This document shows positions 1 to 10,285 of a DNA stretch of 23,340 bases, one piece after another. Origin of the DNA: Ardenticatenales bacterium. GTDB lineage: Bacteria > Chloroflexota > Anaerolineae > Promineifilales > Promineifilaceae. The number at the start of each line of letters is the position of its first letter. Position 1 is the stretch's first letter. Position numbers and translations under genes: made by a program. The notes beneath the pieces are model-generated. The model worked only from the letters and a program-made list of their open reading frames with translations. It was not told the DNA's origin and ran no database searches. The stretch lies in the NCBI GenBank assembly GCA_020634575.1, contig JACKBM010000074.1, positions 1 through 23,340 on the forward strand, read 5' to 3'.

Positions 1-34
1 CCGCTGTGTGCTGAAGTTGCTGAATTGGCCCGTC

Positions 35-51
35 TGCTTTTTCAAAAAGCA
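35..51. repeat. AT-rich inverted repeat downstream of the DUF2267 gene
   Basis: The two 8-bp arms TGCTTTTT and AAAAAGCA flank a single central C, giving a near-perfect 17-bp inverted repeat. It lies 12 bp beyond the stop codon of the minus-strand DUF2267 gene. As RNA it can form a 6-bp stem with a TTCAA-type loop. There is no clear U-run after it on the minus strand, so it is at best a weak terminator; it could also be a protein-binding site for whatever lies to the left. Confidence 0.35.
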
Positions 52-63
52 TCACCTGTCAGA

Positions 64-447
64 TTAACTTTCCCAGAGCGCCCGTACTTCTGGCGACAGG
101 GTATTGGCGACCTGTCGTTGCAGGTCGGCGCCAATGAGTTTTTTCACGGCCTGGAAGACGGCGACAGTGGGGTAGTAGGCAAATTGGGCATCGCTATTGC
201 CACTGCGCCGGGCAACGGCCTTGCGGAAGGCGGCGCTGGTGAGGGTGTTATCGCGAAAATGGGCCAGAAAGAAAACCTTGCCGACGGCTTTGGCTAAATC
301 TTCAGGCAAGGCCTGCTGTAGCTTCTTTTTGGTCCGGCGGTCCAGGTTGAACCCCAGAGTTGCGAGTACAGAACGAGTCCAGCGTTCCGCGTGATGACGC
401 GTGGGTAATTGCCCGGCTTTCTGTACATGTTGATAGAATTCTTCCAC
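64..447 (-). CDS. DUF2267 family protein
   Basis: This encodes a small cytoplasmic, probably all-helical protein of 127 residues of the DUF2267 family, whose biochemical role is unknown. The family pattern is visible: an N-terminal VEEFYQHVQ helix, a central RTKKKLQQALPEDLAKAVG segment and the terminal motif LSPEVRALWES, close to the usual family ending in LWP or LWE. I chose the GTG at 447 because GGAGAG sits 5 nt upstream and because family members begin at this helix; an ATG 13 codons earlier (486) is open but has no ribosome site and would add an atypical Cys/Pro-rich start. It is transcribed divergently from the glycosyltransferase at 730. Family assignment is fairly sure, function is not known. 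Confidence 0.8.
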   Translation of the reverse strand: MEEFYQHVQKAGQLPTRHHAERWTRSVLATLGFNLDRRTKKKLQQALPEDLAKAVGKVFFLAHFRDNTLTSAAFRKAVARRSGNSDAQFAYYPTVAVFQAVKKLIGADLQRQVANTLSPEVRALWES

Positions 448-467
448 AGTTTCTCTCCGCAAAGGTG

Positions 468-543
468 GACAGATCGCCACCGCCAAAATTTATGTTGCTA
501 ACAACAGCGAATTATAAACGAACTCGTGACAGGTCGCCACGGC
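468..543. repeat. Pair of near-identical 16-bp direct repeats, 60 bp apart
   Basis: GACAGATCGCCACCGC (468-483) and GACAGGTCGCCACGGC (528-543) match at 14 of 16 positions and lie exactly 60 bp apart in the divergent intergenic region between the DUF2267 gene and the glycosyltransferase. An 11-bp inverted copy of the core, GGCGACCTGTC, is also present at 106-116 inside the DUF2267 coding sequence. They could be paired operator half-sites, or chance similarity in GC-rich sequence. Confidence 0.3.
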
Positions 544-670
544 TTGTGGCTACCGTTTATTCGGCTCGGCGGGACGCGGAGGGAATTTAAGCGGTGCCCG
601 GAAGGCCAGCGGAGCAGACGGTTTACACTGGAAAATAGCCAATCAGATCGACGGCTGCAGGATATCCATC

Positions 671-700
671 GTGCCAGATTCCTGCTGTTATTGCTAATAA
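671..700 (+). promoter_or_regulatory. Candidate promoter for the glycosyltransferase gene
   Basis: An extended -10 element TGCTAATAA (692-700) is preceded, with an 18-bp spacer, by a weak -35 GTGCCA (671-676, 4 of 6 matches to TTGACA). Transcription would start at about 707, inside the palindrome at 702-713. The -35 box is poor, so the call depends mainly on the extended -10. Confidence 0.35.
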
Positions 701-701
701 A

Positions 702-713
702 CCAATTAATTGG
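702..713. promoter_or_regulatory. Perfect 12-bp palindrome CCAATTAATTGG, operator candidate
   Basis: CCAATTAATTGG is an exact inverted repeat lying directly after the candidate -10 box and ending 6 bp before the Shine-Dalgarno sequence GGGAGG of the glycosyltransferase. An AT-rich symmetric site in GC-rich DNA at a predicted transcription start is typical of a repressor operator. No regulator gene adjoins it, so the binding protein is unknown. Confidence 0.4.
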
Positions 714-729
714 CCAGAGGGAGGTTACC

Positions 730-1905
730 ATGAGGATCCTGCATATCAGCCAATCTTATCCACCGATGGTCAGCGGGGCGGCCCTGGCCGTGGCTCACCT
801 GGCCGAAGGGGCAGCGGCTGAGGGCCATGATGTCACGGTTATTGCGGCCAGTGATCGAGAAGTAGGGTATGTGGAGGAAACCGGCCGGATCCGCGTCTGC
901 CGCCTGCCCGCCCGGGACAATCCAGCCCGAGTCGGTCAGCGCTATCTGCTGTGGCCGCAGCGCCACATCCAGGCCCTGGTGACCTCGCCCCGGCCGGACA
1001 TTGTCCATCTGCATGAGCCCTTGCTGCTTGGCCTCTGCACCGTGCGGATTATGCGGCGGCTGCAGATTCCCCTGGTGGTCACCTTGCATCAATTGCCCTG
1101 GTTTGTGACCAAGTACGCCCCATCCTTTGGCGGCCAGCCGCTGAATGTGGAATGGTTGGTCTGGCGCTATGGCGGCTGGTTTATGCGCCAGTGTGAAGCG
1201 GCCATCGTGCCGCTGCCGCTGGTCTCAAACCTGGTCCATCACTACACGGGCTATTTGCCGCACACAATTTCGTACGGCATCGACCTGAAGCGCTTCCGGA
1301 CCGAGGTGGCCGCCCTGACAGAAGGGGCCCAGTTGCGGCGCAAATACGGGCTGCCCGCGGGCAAACCCATTATCCTGCACGTTGGCCGGCTGGATCGGGA
1401 TAAAGATGTGGACCAGGTAATTCGGGCTGCCGCTGAGGCAATGGCCACGACAGATGCCATCCTTTTGGTCGTGGGTGATGGTCGGGAACGCGAGGCGCTC
1501 GTTCAGTTGAGTGAGGCATTGGCGATTGGCGACCGCGCCTTCTTTACCGGATTTGTCGACAATGACGGCGATCTGCCGGGTCTGTACCGGCTGGCCACGC
1601 TTTTTGTGACCGCCTCGGAGATTGAGACCTTCGGCATTGTTGTTTTGGAGGCGATGGCTTCAGGCTGTCCGGTGGTGGCTGTAAACGCCGGGGCGGTGCC
1701 GCACCTGGTGCTGACAGGGTATAGCGGCTTCCTGGTCCCGCCGGGTGATGTCGCTGCAATAGCTGACCGGGTCGCCTGGCTCCTGGCGCATCCTGAGGCG
1801 GCCCGGCGGATGGGGCAGAATGCGGCCGGGCTAAGCCAGGAGTATGATGGTGCCAGGAGTCTGGAACGGCATCTGGACCTTTATCGGGCGATTTGTGGAG
1901 GCTAA
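730..1905 (+). CDS. Glycosyltransferase family 4 (GT4, GT-B fold)
   Basis: This encodes a 391-residue cytoplasmic retaining glycosyltransferase that would move a sugar from a nucleotide donor to a lipid or glycan acceptor. The N-terminal Rossmann domain begins RILHISQSYPPMVSG and carries HLHEP (93-97). The C-terminal domain contains YGIDLKRF (182-189), the donor-site HVGRLDRDKD (217-226) and the E-x7-E motif as ETFGIVVLE (299-307) followed by AMASGCPVVA. The best family neighbours are mannosyl- or phosphatidylinositol-type GT4 enzymes, but acceptor and donor cannot be read from sequence. The ATG at 730 has GGGAGG 6 nt upstream; the frame stays open back to 526, but that extension is Arg-rich, unlike the family, and removes the N-terminal strand from the start. 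No other polysaccharide gene is adjacent. Confidence 0.9.
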   Translation: MRILHISQSYPPMVSGAALAVAHLAEGAAAEGHDVTVIAASDREVGYVEETGRIRVCRLPARDNPARVGQRYLLWPQRHIQALVTSPRPDIVHLHEPLLLGLCTVRIMRRLQIPLVVTLHQLPWFVTKYAPSFGGQPLNVEWLVWRYGGWFMRQCEAAIVPLPLVSNLVHHYTGYLPHTISYGIDLKRFRTEVAALTEGAQLRRKYGLPAGKPIILHVGRLDRDKDVDQVIRAAAEAMATTDAILLVVGDGREREALVQLSEALAIGDRAFFTGFVDNDGDLPGLYRLATLFVTASEIETFGIVVLEAMASGCPVVAVNAGAVPHLVLTGYSGFLVPPGDVAAIADRVAWLLAHPEAARRMGQNAAGLSQEYDGARSLERHLDLYRAICGG

Positions 1906-1943
1906 ATTGGTAACAGACAGCTTGCGGACTGGCGGCAAAAATG

Positions 1944-1971
1944 TTGACTTGTCAGGATTAAACGGTATACT
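1944..1971 (+). promoter_or_regulatory. Sigma70-type promoter for rplY
   Basis: TTGACT (1944-1949) and TATACT (1966-1971) are separated by 16 bp, each matching the sigma70 consensus at 5 of 6 positions. Transcription would start near 1978, giving a leader of about 115 nt before the rplY ATG at 2094. It is the strongest promoter-like sequence I could read in the window, fitting a ribosomal protein gene. Confidence 0.7.
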
Positions 1972-2058
1972 TCATCGGCTATTCATTGTCAGCAGCAGAT
2001 CTGGCACGCACCATTTAAATCTAGACCCGATTTGCCCAAACTGAAGTGCAATAATTTC

Positions 2059-2074
2059 CCTTCGTGGACGAAGG
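2059..2074 (+). promoter_or_regulatory. Leader hairpin upstream of rplY
   Basis: CCTTCG and CGAAGG form a perfect 6-bp stem around a TGGA loop, ending 19 nt before the rplY start codon and just upstream of the ribosome site GAGGT (2081-2085). It may tune translation or be an L25 autoregulatory site, since ribosomal proteins often bind their own leaders; this is inference. Confidence 0.35.
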
Positions 2075-2093
2075 TTTGACGAGGTATTGAATC

Positions 2094-2738
2094 ATGTCTG
2101 AACGAGAGATCCTGGCCGCCGAGCCACGTGAAATCGTAGGAAAGAAAGTTAAACAGCTCCGTAGAGACGGGTTTATCCCGGCCATTGTTTATGGCCGCCG
2201 GGACCCGATGTCGATCAAGTTGCCCCGCCGCGAGACGATGCGTGTTCTGCGTCGTGCTGGCCGGACGAACCTGATTGATGTTGAGCTGCCGGATGATAAG
2301 TTCACGGTCCTGGCGCGCGATATTCAGCAGCACCCGACCCGCGGTGACGTCCTGCATATTGACTTCTACGAAGTGAACATGAAAGAGACCATTGTCGTCG
2401 ATGTTGACCTCGTTCTGGAAGGGACGGCGGCGCCGGAAGAAGATGGTTTGGGCCAGGTTGTTTTGGCCAATAAGACCATCACCATTCAGGCTATGCCGGC
2501 TGACCTCGTCTCCGAGATTATCGTGGACGCGACGTTGATCAAAGATCCGGAGCATGCCATTCATGCCGCTGACCTGAAACTACCGAAGGGTATTGAGTTG
2601 GTCGCTGAGGATGATATGGCGATTGCCCGCTTTGTCTACAAGCGTGAAGAGACCGAAGAGGAAGAAGAAGGCTTCGAGGATGGCGAACTGACGGCGCTGC
2701 CGATTGACCTCGATACGGAAGAAGAAGACGAAGATTAG
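2094..2738 (+). CDS. rplY: 50S ribosomal protein L25/CTC (TL5 type)
   Basis: This is the 214-residue long form of bL25, which binds 5S rRNA in the large ribosomal subunit. The N-terminal 5S-binding beta barrel covers about residues 1-95, with the family signatures LRRDGFIPAIVYG and DIQQHPTRGDVLHIDFYEV. The C-terminal TL5/CTC domain covers about 100-185, with DLPKGIEL-like text LKLPKGIELV. The last 30 residues are strongly acidic (EETEEEEEGFEDGE and TEEEDED), a common extension of long L25 proteins. The ATG at 2094 has a GAGGT ribosome site. The gene stands alone with its own promoter and two tandem terminators. In many genomes rplY is followed by pth (peptidyl-tRNA hydrolase), which is absent here. 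Confidence 0.96.
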   Translation: MSEREILAAEPREIVGKKVKQLRRDGFIPAIVYGRRDPMSIKLPRRETMRVLRRAGRTNLIDVELPDDKFTVLARDIQQHPTRGDVLHIDFYEVNMKETIVVDVDLVLEGTAAPEEDGLGQVVLANKTITIQAMPADLVSEIIVDATLIKDPEHAIHAADLKLPKGIELVAEDDMAIARFVYKREETEEEEEGFEDGELTALPIDLDTEEEDED

Positions 2739-2760
2739 CCCCCGCTGGGCTGGTTTTTTT
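2737..2760 (+). terminator. First intrinsic terminator after rplY
   Basis: The arms AGCCC (2737-2741) and GGGCT (2747-2751) pair across a 5-nt loop and are followed by GG and a run of seven T. The stem begins inside the rplY stop codon. A short stem, but with a good T-tract, and backed by the stronger hairpin immediately after it. Confidence 0.6.
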
Positions 2761-2762
2761 GC

Positions 2763-2798
2763 AGAGGCTTGCCCGTCGGGCAAGCCTCTTTTTGTTTT
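2763..2798 (+). terminator. Second, strong intrinsic terminator after rplY
   Basis: A perfect 12-bp stem (2763-2774 with 2778-2789) closes on a 3-nt loop GTC and runs into TTTTTGTTTT. It lies just before the end of the convergent aldo/keto reductase gene at 2803. On the minus strand the stem is not followed by a U-run, so it should act mainly on plus-strand transcripts. Confidence 0.93.
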
Positions 2799-2802
2799 GA
2801 GA

Positions 2803-3798
2803 TTAGTTCCAGGGTAGCTGGCTGCGGCGGGTCCAGTAGACACCGGCCGGTTCCACAAACTGATTCAGCTCTTCGTCCAACGCACGGTCCCAGTCCAGCG
2901 ACAGGGCTGTCAGGTTGGAATTGAGCTGGCTTACCGAAACGGCGCCACTCAACACCACAGTGGCCCAGGGCTGCTGCAGGGCAAACCCCAACGCCAGGGC
3001 ATCAAGGGTCGTGCCCATCTCGGCCGCCAGATGGCCCAGGCGGTGCAGGGCCGGCTGCATTTCCGGCCGCTGATTCTTCTCTGTGAGCAGCCCATTGGCC
3101 AACCCTTCCTTGACGATGACAGCCAGCCCGGCTTCATGAGCGGCGTTGAGCTGCGGCTCAACAGCACGCTCGAGGATGTTCCAGGTGGCCTGAACGGCGC
3201 CAAATAGTTTGTGGCCGCCAACCTCGACGCGCAGGGCCGACGCCAGCGTTTCTGCCTGGCCCGGTCCGCTGAGCGAGAGGCCAATGATCAGACCGGTGTC
3301 GCGCAAGCGGGCCAGCTCCTGTAAAACGCCAATGTTGTCCAGCACACCGCTTTCCGGTGTGGCTGAATGGATAAGATAAACTTCGAGGTTACGGCCCAAC
3401 AAATCGTAGCTGGTCATCATCTGCTCGTGTAACATGGGCAGGGAGTGGTCCTTGACCTCATGTTGCTCTGCGTCCACTTGCCAGCCAGCGCTGTAGATGT
3501 AACCCCATTTTGAACAGACGGTGACCTGGTCTGGAAGGATGCCGCGGTCGACCAGCCAACTGGCCAGGAATTGCTCTGCCCGCCCATAGGACCGGGCTGT
3601 ATCAAAATAGCGAATGCCGGCGGCCCAGGCCGCGTCAAGAAGATCGTGGGTGCGCAGCGTCATCGAACCGACATCATAGGCACCTTGTAAATCCTCAGCG
3701 TGACCGAGGTTGATGTAGCCTGGCCGGCCCAGGGCCGCTAATCCCAGCCCCATCGGGGTAACATACAGATCGCTATTGCCAAATCGTCGTAATTCCAT
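2803..3798 (-). CDS. Aldo/keto reductase
   Basis: This encodes a 331-residue cytoplasmic NADPH-dependent oxidoreductase of the aldo/keto reductase superfamily, a TIM barrel reducing aldehydes or ketones. The catalytic tetrad can be read: Asp66 and Tyr71 in YFDTARSYG, Lys97 in CSKWGY, and His144 in YLIHSAT. The opening MELRRFGNSDLYVTPMGLG is typical of the family, and the length is usual. The start has AGGAG 8 nt upstream. The C-terminal part keeps the cofactor-binding pattern (VVLSGAVSVSQLNSNLTAL). The end converges on the rplY terminators, and the gene is divergent from the Ser/Thr kinase. Substrate unknown; L-galactose or D-threo-aldose dehydrogenase-like members look similar, so a sugar substrate is possible. 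Confidence 0.92.
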   Translation of the reverse strand: MELRRFGNSDLYVTPMGLGLAALGRPGYINLGHAEDLQGAYDVGSMTLRTHDLLDAAWAAGIRYFDTARSYGRAEQFLASWLVDRGILPDQVTVCSKWGYIYSAGWQVDAEQHEVKDHSLPMLHEQMMTSYDLLGRNLEVYLIHSATPESGVLDNIGVLQELARLRDTGLIIGLSLSGPGQAETLASALRVEVGGHKLFGAVQATWNILERAVEPQLNAAHEAGLAVIVKEGLANGLLTEKNQRPEMQPALHRLGHLAAEMGTTLDALALGFALQQPWATVVLSGAVSVSQLNSNLTALSLDWDRALDEELNQFVEPAGVYWTRRSQLPWN

Positions 3799-3886
3799 GA
3801 CCGTAACTCCTGGTCTGCTCTAGGCAGCATTATGTTTAACTCTACTTTCACATGTAGAAAACGGATAGGGGTTATGCTGGTACATG

Positions 3887-3904
3887 GGTCACGTTTCGGT
3901 CACG
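3887..3904. repeat. Tandem GGTCACG heptamers, 11 bp apart
   Basis: GGTCACG occurs at 3887-3893 and 3898-3904, separated by TTTC, so the two lie on the same face of the helix. They are in the divergent region between the aldo/keto reductase and the Ser/Thr kinase, 56 bp before the kinase start. Plausible regulator half-sites, unproven. Confidence 0.3.
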
Positions 3905-3959
3905 GATGTTGATTATGATGAAACGAACCGTACGAAATTGCTGATCGGAAGGAAGAATC

Positions 3960-7400
<3,441 letters not shown>

Positions 7401-7416
7401 CGCTGAGGGGTGGCGG

Positions 7417-7466
7417 ACCCGACGGGTCCACCACCCGACGGGTCCACTGCCACCCGACGGGTCCAC
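7417..7466. repeat. Three copies of a 15-bp hairpin-forming repeat
   Basis: ACCCGACGGGTCCAC occurs exactly three times, at 7417-7431, 7433-7447 and 7452-7466, starting 17 bp after the kinase stop codon. Each unit contains the inverted repeat ACCC-GAC-GGGT; in the first copy the stem extends to GGACCC/GGGTCC. Each GGGT can also pair with the ACCC of the next copy, so alternative structures exist. There is no T-tract, so it is not a classical terminator. It fills most of the short gap before the metallophosphoesterase gene and may be a REP-like element or a transcript-stabilising structure. Confidence 0.75.
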
Positions 7467-7521
7467 TACCCCTCCCCCGCAGGCGCAGTCCGGCATATAA
7501 TCCTCGCTTTGGGCTGTGCGT

Positions 7522-8241
7522 ATGAAGATCATTCTGTTTACCGATACCCATGCTAATTTGCCTGCTTTGCAGGCTTTTTTGCGCCGGGCGGCGCAGGAGG
7601 GGTATGACCTGCTGGTGCATCTGGGGGATGCGGTGGCGATTGGGCCATACCCGGCCGAATGCCTGGAACTGCTCCTGGGGCTGGAGCGCTGTCTGTTTTT
7701 GATGGGCAATCACGATGCCTGGCTGGCTCACGGCCTGCCCGCCAATTACCCGGAGTGGATGAGCGAAGGCGAGGCGGCGCATCAGGGCTGGACGCAAGCG
7801 CAGGTGCCGGCTGAAATGGCCGCGGCGGTGGCCAGTTGGCCCTGGCAGCTGGCGCCGGTCTGGGATGGGGTGCCGGTCAGCCTGCTGCATTACGCGCTGG
7901 GTGAGCCGCCCAACCTGTTCAAGCCCATCATCAATGCGCCCACACCGGCCGATCTGGAAGCGCTATTTGCTCCCCTGGCGACGCCTTATATCTTTTATGG
8001 CCATCATCACCCGTTTTCCGATCTGACCGGCCGGTCCCGCTTCATCAATCCGGGCTCCCTCGGCTGCAGCGCTGAGCCGGTTGCCCGCTACACTGTGCTC
8101 ACCTGCGCCGGGGGGCAGGCGGAGGTCCGGCATGATGGCGTCCCTTATGACGATAGCCCCATCTGGCCCACATTTACCAGCCGCGCTGTGCCCGAACGGG
8201 CTTTTATCAACAAGATTTTTTATTCCGGACGATTACATTAA
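7522..8241 (+). CDS. Calcineurin-like metallophosphoesterase (YfcE/MJ0936-like)
   Basis: This encodes a 239-residue cytoplasmic two-metal phosphoesterase. The metal-binding residues follow the family order: D8-x-H10 (TDTHAN), D36 (LGDAVAIG), GNHD (62-65), H123 (LLHYALG) and GHHHPF (160-165), followed by RFINPGSLG typical of YfcE-like enzymes. Substrate is unknown; relatives hydrolyse phosphodiesters or cyclic nucleotides. I prefer the ATG at 7522, since family members begin MKI; a GTG two codons earlier (7516) is equally open and neither has a good ribosome site. The stop codon TAA abuts the ATG of the MFS transporter gene, so the two are almost certainly co-transcribed and translationally coupled. 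Confidence 0.9.
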   Translation: MKIILFTDTHANLPALQAFLRRAAQEGYDLLVHLGDAVAIGPYPAECLELLLGLERCLFLMGNHDAWLAHGLPANYPEWMSEGEAAHQGWTQAQVPAEMAAAVASWPWQLAPVWDGVPVSLLHYALGEPPNLFKPIINAPTPADLEALFAPLATPYIFYGHHHPFSDLTGRSRFINPGSLGCSAEPVARYTVLTCAGGQAEVRHDGVPYDDSPIWPTFTSRAVPERAFINKIFYSGRLH

Positions 8242-9411
8242 ATGAAAAAAGTATCCCTGGCCCTTGTGGCCCAGTTTGCAACCTTGTTAGGGCTTGGGGT
8301 GGCGGCGAGCATTATTAATGTCGCCTGGCCATTTATCCGCGACAATTTTGGTCGGACGGACGGCGATCTCGGTGTGTTATTGCTGGCTTTGATGTTTGGC
8401 TACATGGGCGCCGCTTTTCTGGTTGGGCGGCTGGTGGATCGTTACGGCGTTGGTCTGGTCCTCATTGCCGGTGGCCTGATCATCATCGCCGGCCTGCTGG
8501 GCTGGGGCTACAGCCCGATTTGGGCTGCCCTGTTGCTCTCTGTTTTTCTGACCGGTATGGGCAGTGGTCTTTTGGATACCACCGCCAACATCTATGCCGC
8601 CCGTCATTTCTCTGCCCGCCTGACCAACTGGTTGCACGCCAGTTATGGACTGGGGGCTGTGGTGGGCCCGCTGTTGACGACGGCCGTGATTAGTTGGGGG
8701 CGCGGCTGGCGACTGGCTTATCTCATGGGCGCCTTGTTGCAGGTTGTGATCTGGCTGCTTTACCTGGCAGTGCGCCAGGATGTGAGCATGCGTGGCATGA
8801 CCGTTGAGGAACGGCCGGAAAACAGTATTCCGCTCAGGTCAGTCTTGAAATCGCCGCTCGTCTGGCTGGGGATGTTTTATTTCTTCATGTACGGCGGCCT
8901 GGAGCATGGGGCCGGTCAATGGAGCTTCCCGTTGTTTACCGAAGGGCGTGGGGTGGCTTTGGAACCGGCCGGTACCTGGGTCAGCATTTATTGGGGCAGC
9001 CTCACCGTTGGCCGGGTCGTGCTGGGGCAGGTGACCGCCTGGCTGGGTAGCCAGCGGCTGTTGCGTCTCTCCCATCTGCTGGCCTTGCTGGGGGCCATCC
9101 TGCTCTCGATACCATCGATACCCGTCCTGGGCTTTGCCGGTTTGGCCTTGATTGGCTTTGCCGTGGCGCCCATCTTCCCAACCCTGATCCAGTTGACGCC
9201 GCAGCGGGTGGGCCGCAAGGCTGCCGCTACCGCGGTCGGTTTCCAGGTTGGCGTGACCAGCCTGGGCATCGCGTTGTTGCCTGGCCTGGCGGGCATCCTC
9301 ATCGACCGCATCAGTCTGGAGGTTGTCGGCCCCTTTCTCATCGTGGTGGCGCTGATCTGCCTGGCTGTGAACGAGCGGATGAGTGCTCAGAGCGCCGTCG
9401 AACTCAAATAA
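8242..9411 (+). CDS. MFS transporter
   Basis: This encodes a 389-residue inner-membrane protein of the major facilitator superfamily with about 12 hydrophobic segments. The cytoplasmic loop motif between helices 2 and 3 is present as GRLVDRYGVGLVL. The middle loop falls near residues 185-205 (charged MRGMTVEERPEN), splitting the protein into two six-helix halves as usual. The length is normal. The start codon follows the metallophosphoesterase stop with no gap. The closest general types are the FucP/YbjJ-like sugar or drug transporters; direction and substrate cannot be read. Confidence 0.88.
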   Translation: MKKVSLALVAQFATLLGLGVAASIINVAWPFIRDNFGRTDGDLGVLLLALMFGYMGAAFLVGRLVDRYGVGLVLIAGGLIIIAGLLGWGYSPIWAALLLSVFLTGMGSGLLDTTANIYAARHFSARLTNWLHASYGLGAVVGPLLTTAVISWGRGWRLAYLMGALLQVVIWLLYLAVRQDVSMRGMTVEERPENSIPLRSVLKSPLVWLGMFYFFMYGGLEHGAGQWSFPLFTEGRGVALEPAGTWVSIYWGSLTVGRVVLGQVTAWLGSQRLLRLSHLLALLGAILLSIPSIPVLGFAGLALIGFAVAPIFPTLIQLTPQRVGRKAAATAVGFQVGVTSLGIALLPGLAGILIDRISLEVVGPFLIVVALICLAVNERMSAQSAVELK

Positions 9412-9508
9412 GCCTGTACCAAAGGACAGGTGGGCTCGGGGAGAAAGATCAATGGCCGGCCGGCCTGGCCGGGCTACGCTAGACGAAACTGTTTCAGGAG
9501 AGCTTTGA

Positions 9509-10285
9509 ATGGACCAGACTGCCGTGGACGCTTATCTGCAGCGCATCGCTTGCCCGCGACCGATCCGGCCGGATGCCGCCGCCCTGCGCCAGATCCACCT
9601 GGCGCATCTGCTGGCCGTACCATTTGAGAACCTGAGCATTCATCTGGATGAACCCATCTTGCTGGAGCCCGAGCTGCTCCTGGCCAAGATTGTGACGCGG
9701 CGACGCGGTGGTTTCTGCTTTGAATTAAATGGGTTGCTGGCCGACCTGCTGCTGGCGCTGGGCTTTCGCGTACGGCGGCTGGCGGCGGAGGTGTTCGGCG
9801 GCGATAGCTACTCACCCCCGTTCGACCATATGATGTTGCTGGTTGATCTGGCGGAGCCGTGGCTGGTTGATGTCGGTTTCGGCGCCTCATTTCGCGAGCC
9901 GTTGCGGTTGGTGCCGGATGTGGTTCAGCAGGACCCGGAGGGCGCTTTTCGGTTGGTGGAAACGGCTGGTCGCTGGGTCATGCAGGAAGCTGTCGATGGG
10001 GCCTGGCAACCGCAATGCCGTTTCACGACAACCGGTTACGAGCTAGCGGATTTTAAGGGCCGCTGTCAGTTCCATCAGGAATCACCCAATTCCCATTTCC
10101 GCCAGAGCCGGATGGCCACGCTGGCCACGCCGACCGGCCGGATCACCCTGAGCGGCCGGCGGTTTATCACCACCAACCTGAACGGTGAACGTCAGGAGGA
10201 GCTATTGCCCTCGGAAGCGGCGTGCCAGCAAAAACTGGCCGCAGCATTTGGGCTGACGTTGGAGAGCAATGCTACGCAATCGTAA
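9509..10285 (+). CDS. Arylamine N-acetyltransferase (NAT)
   Basis: This encodes a 258-residue cytoplasmic enzyme that transfers acetyl from acetyl-CoA to arylamines, hydrazines or related amines. The Cys-His-Asp triad is complete: Cys70 in RRRGGFCFELNG, His107 in PPFDHMMLLV and Asp121 in PWLVDVGFG, at the positions expected from characterised bacterial NATs. The N-terminal LLAVPFENLSIHL signature is also present, and the length matches the family. AGGAG lies 8 nt before the ATG. The gene overlaps the following MFS gene by 17 bp and heads a three-gene operon. NAT relatives also act as amide synthases (RifF type) that close macrolactams, but no polyketide genes are visible, so a detoxifying acetylase is the simpler reading. 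Confidence 0.95.
   Translation: MDQTAVDAYLQRIACPRPIRPDAAALRQIHLAHLLAVPFENLSIHLDEPILLEPELLLAKIVTRRRGGFCFELNGLLADLLLALGFRVRRLAAEVFGGDSYSPPFDHMMLLVDLAEPWLVDVGFGASFREPLRLVPDVVQQDPEGAFRLVETAGRWVMQEAVDGAWQPQCRFTTTGYELADFKGRCQFHQESPNSHFRQSRMATLATPTGRITLSGRRFITTNLNGERQEELLPSEAACQQKLAAAFGLTLESNATQS

Noticed and set aside
35..51. Intrinsic terminator of the DUF2267 gene
   Set aside because: The inverted repeat is AT-rich and not followed by a U-run on the minus strand.
526..729. N-terminal extension of the glycosyltransferase frame
   Set aside because: The added residues are Arg-rich and unlike the family, while a strong ribosome site and the conserved start lie at 730.
7417..7466. CRISPR array
   Set aside because: Only three 15-bp units with 1-bp and 4-bp gaps; far too short for repeats and spacers, and no cas genes are near.
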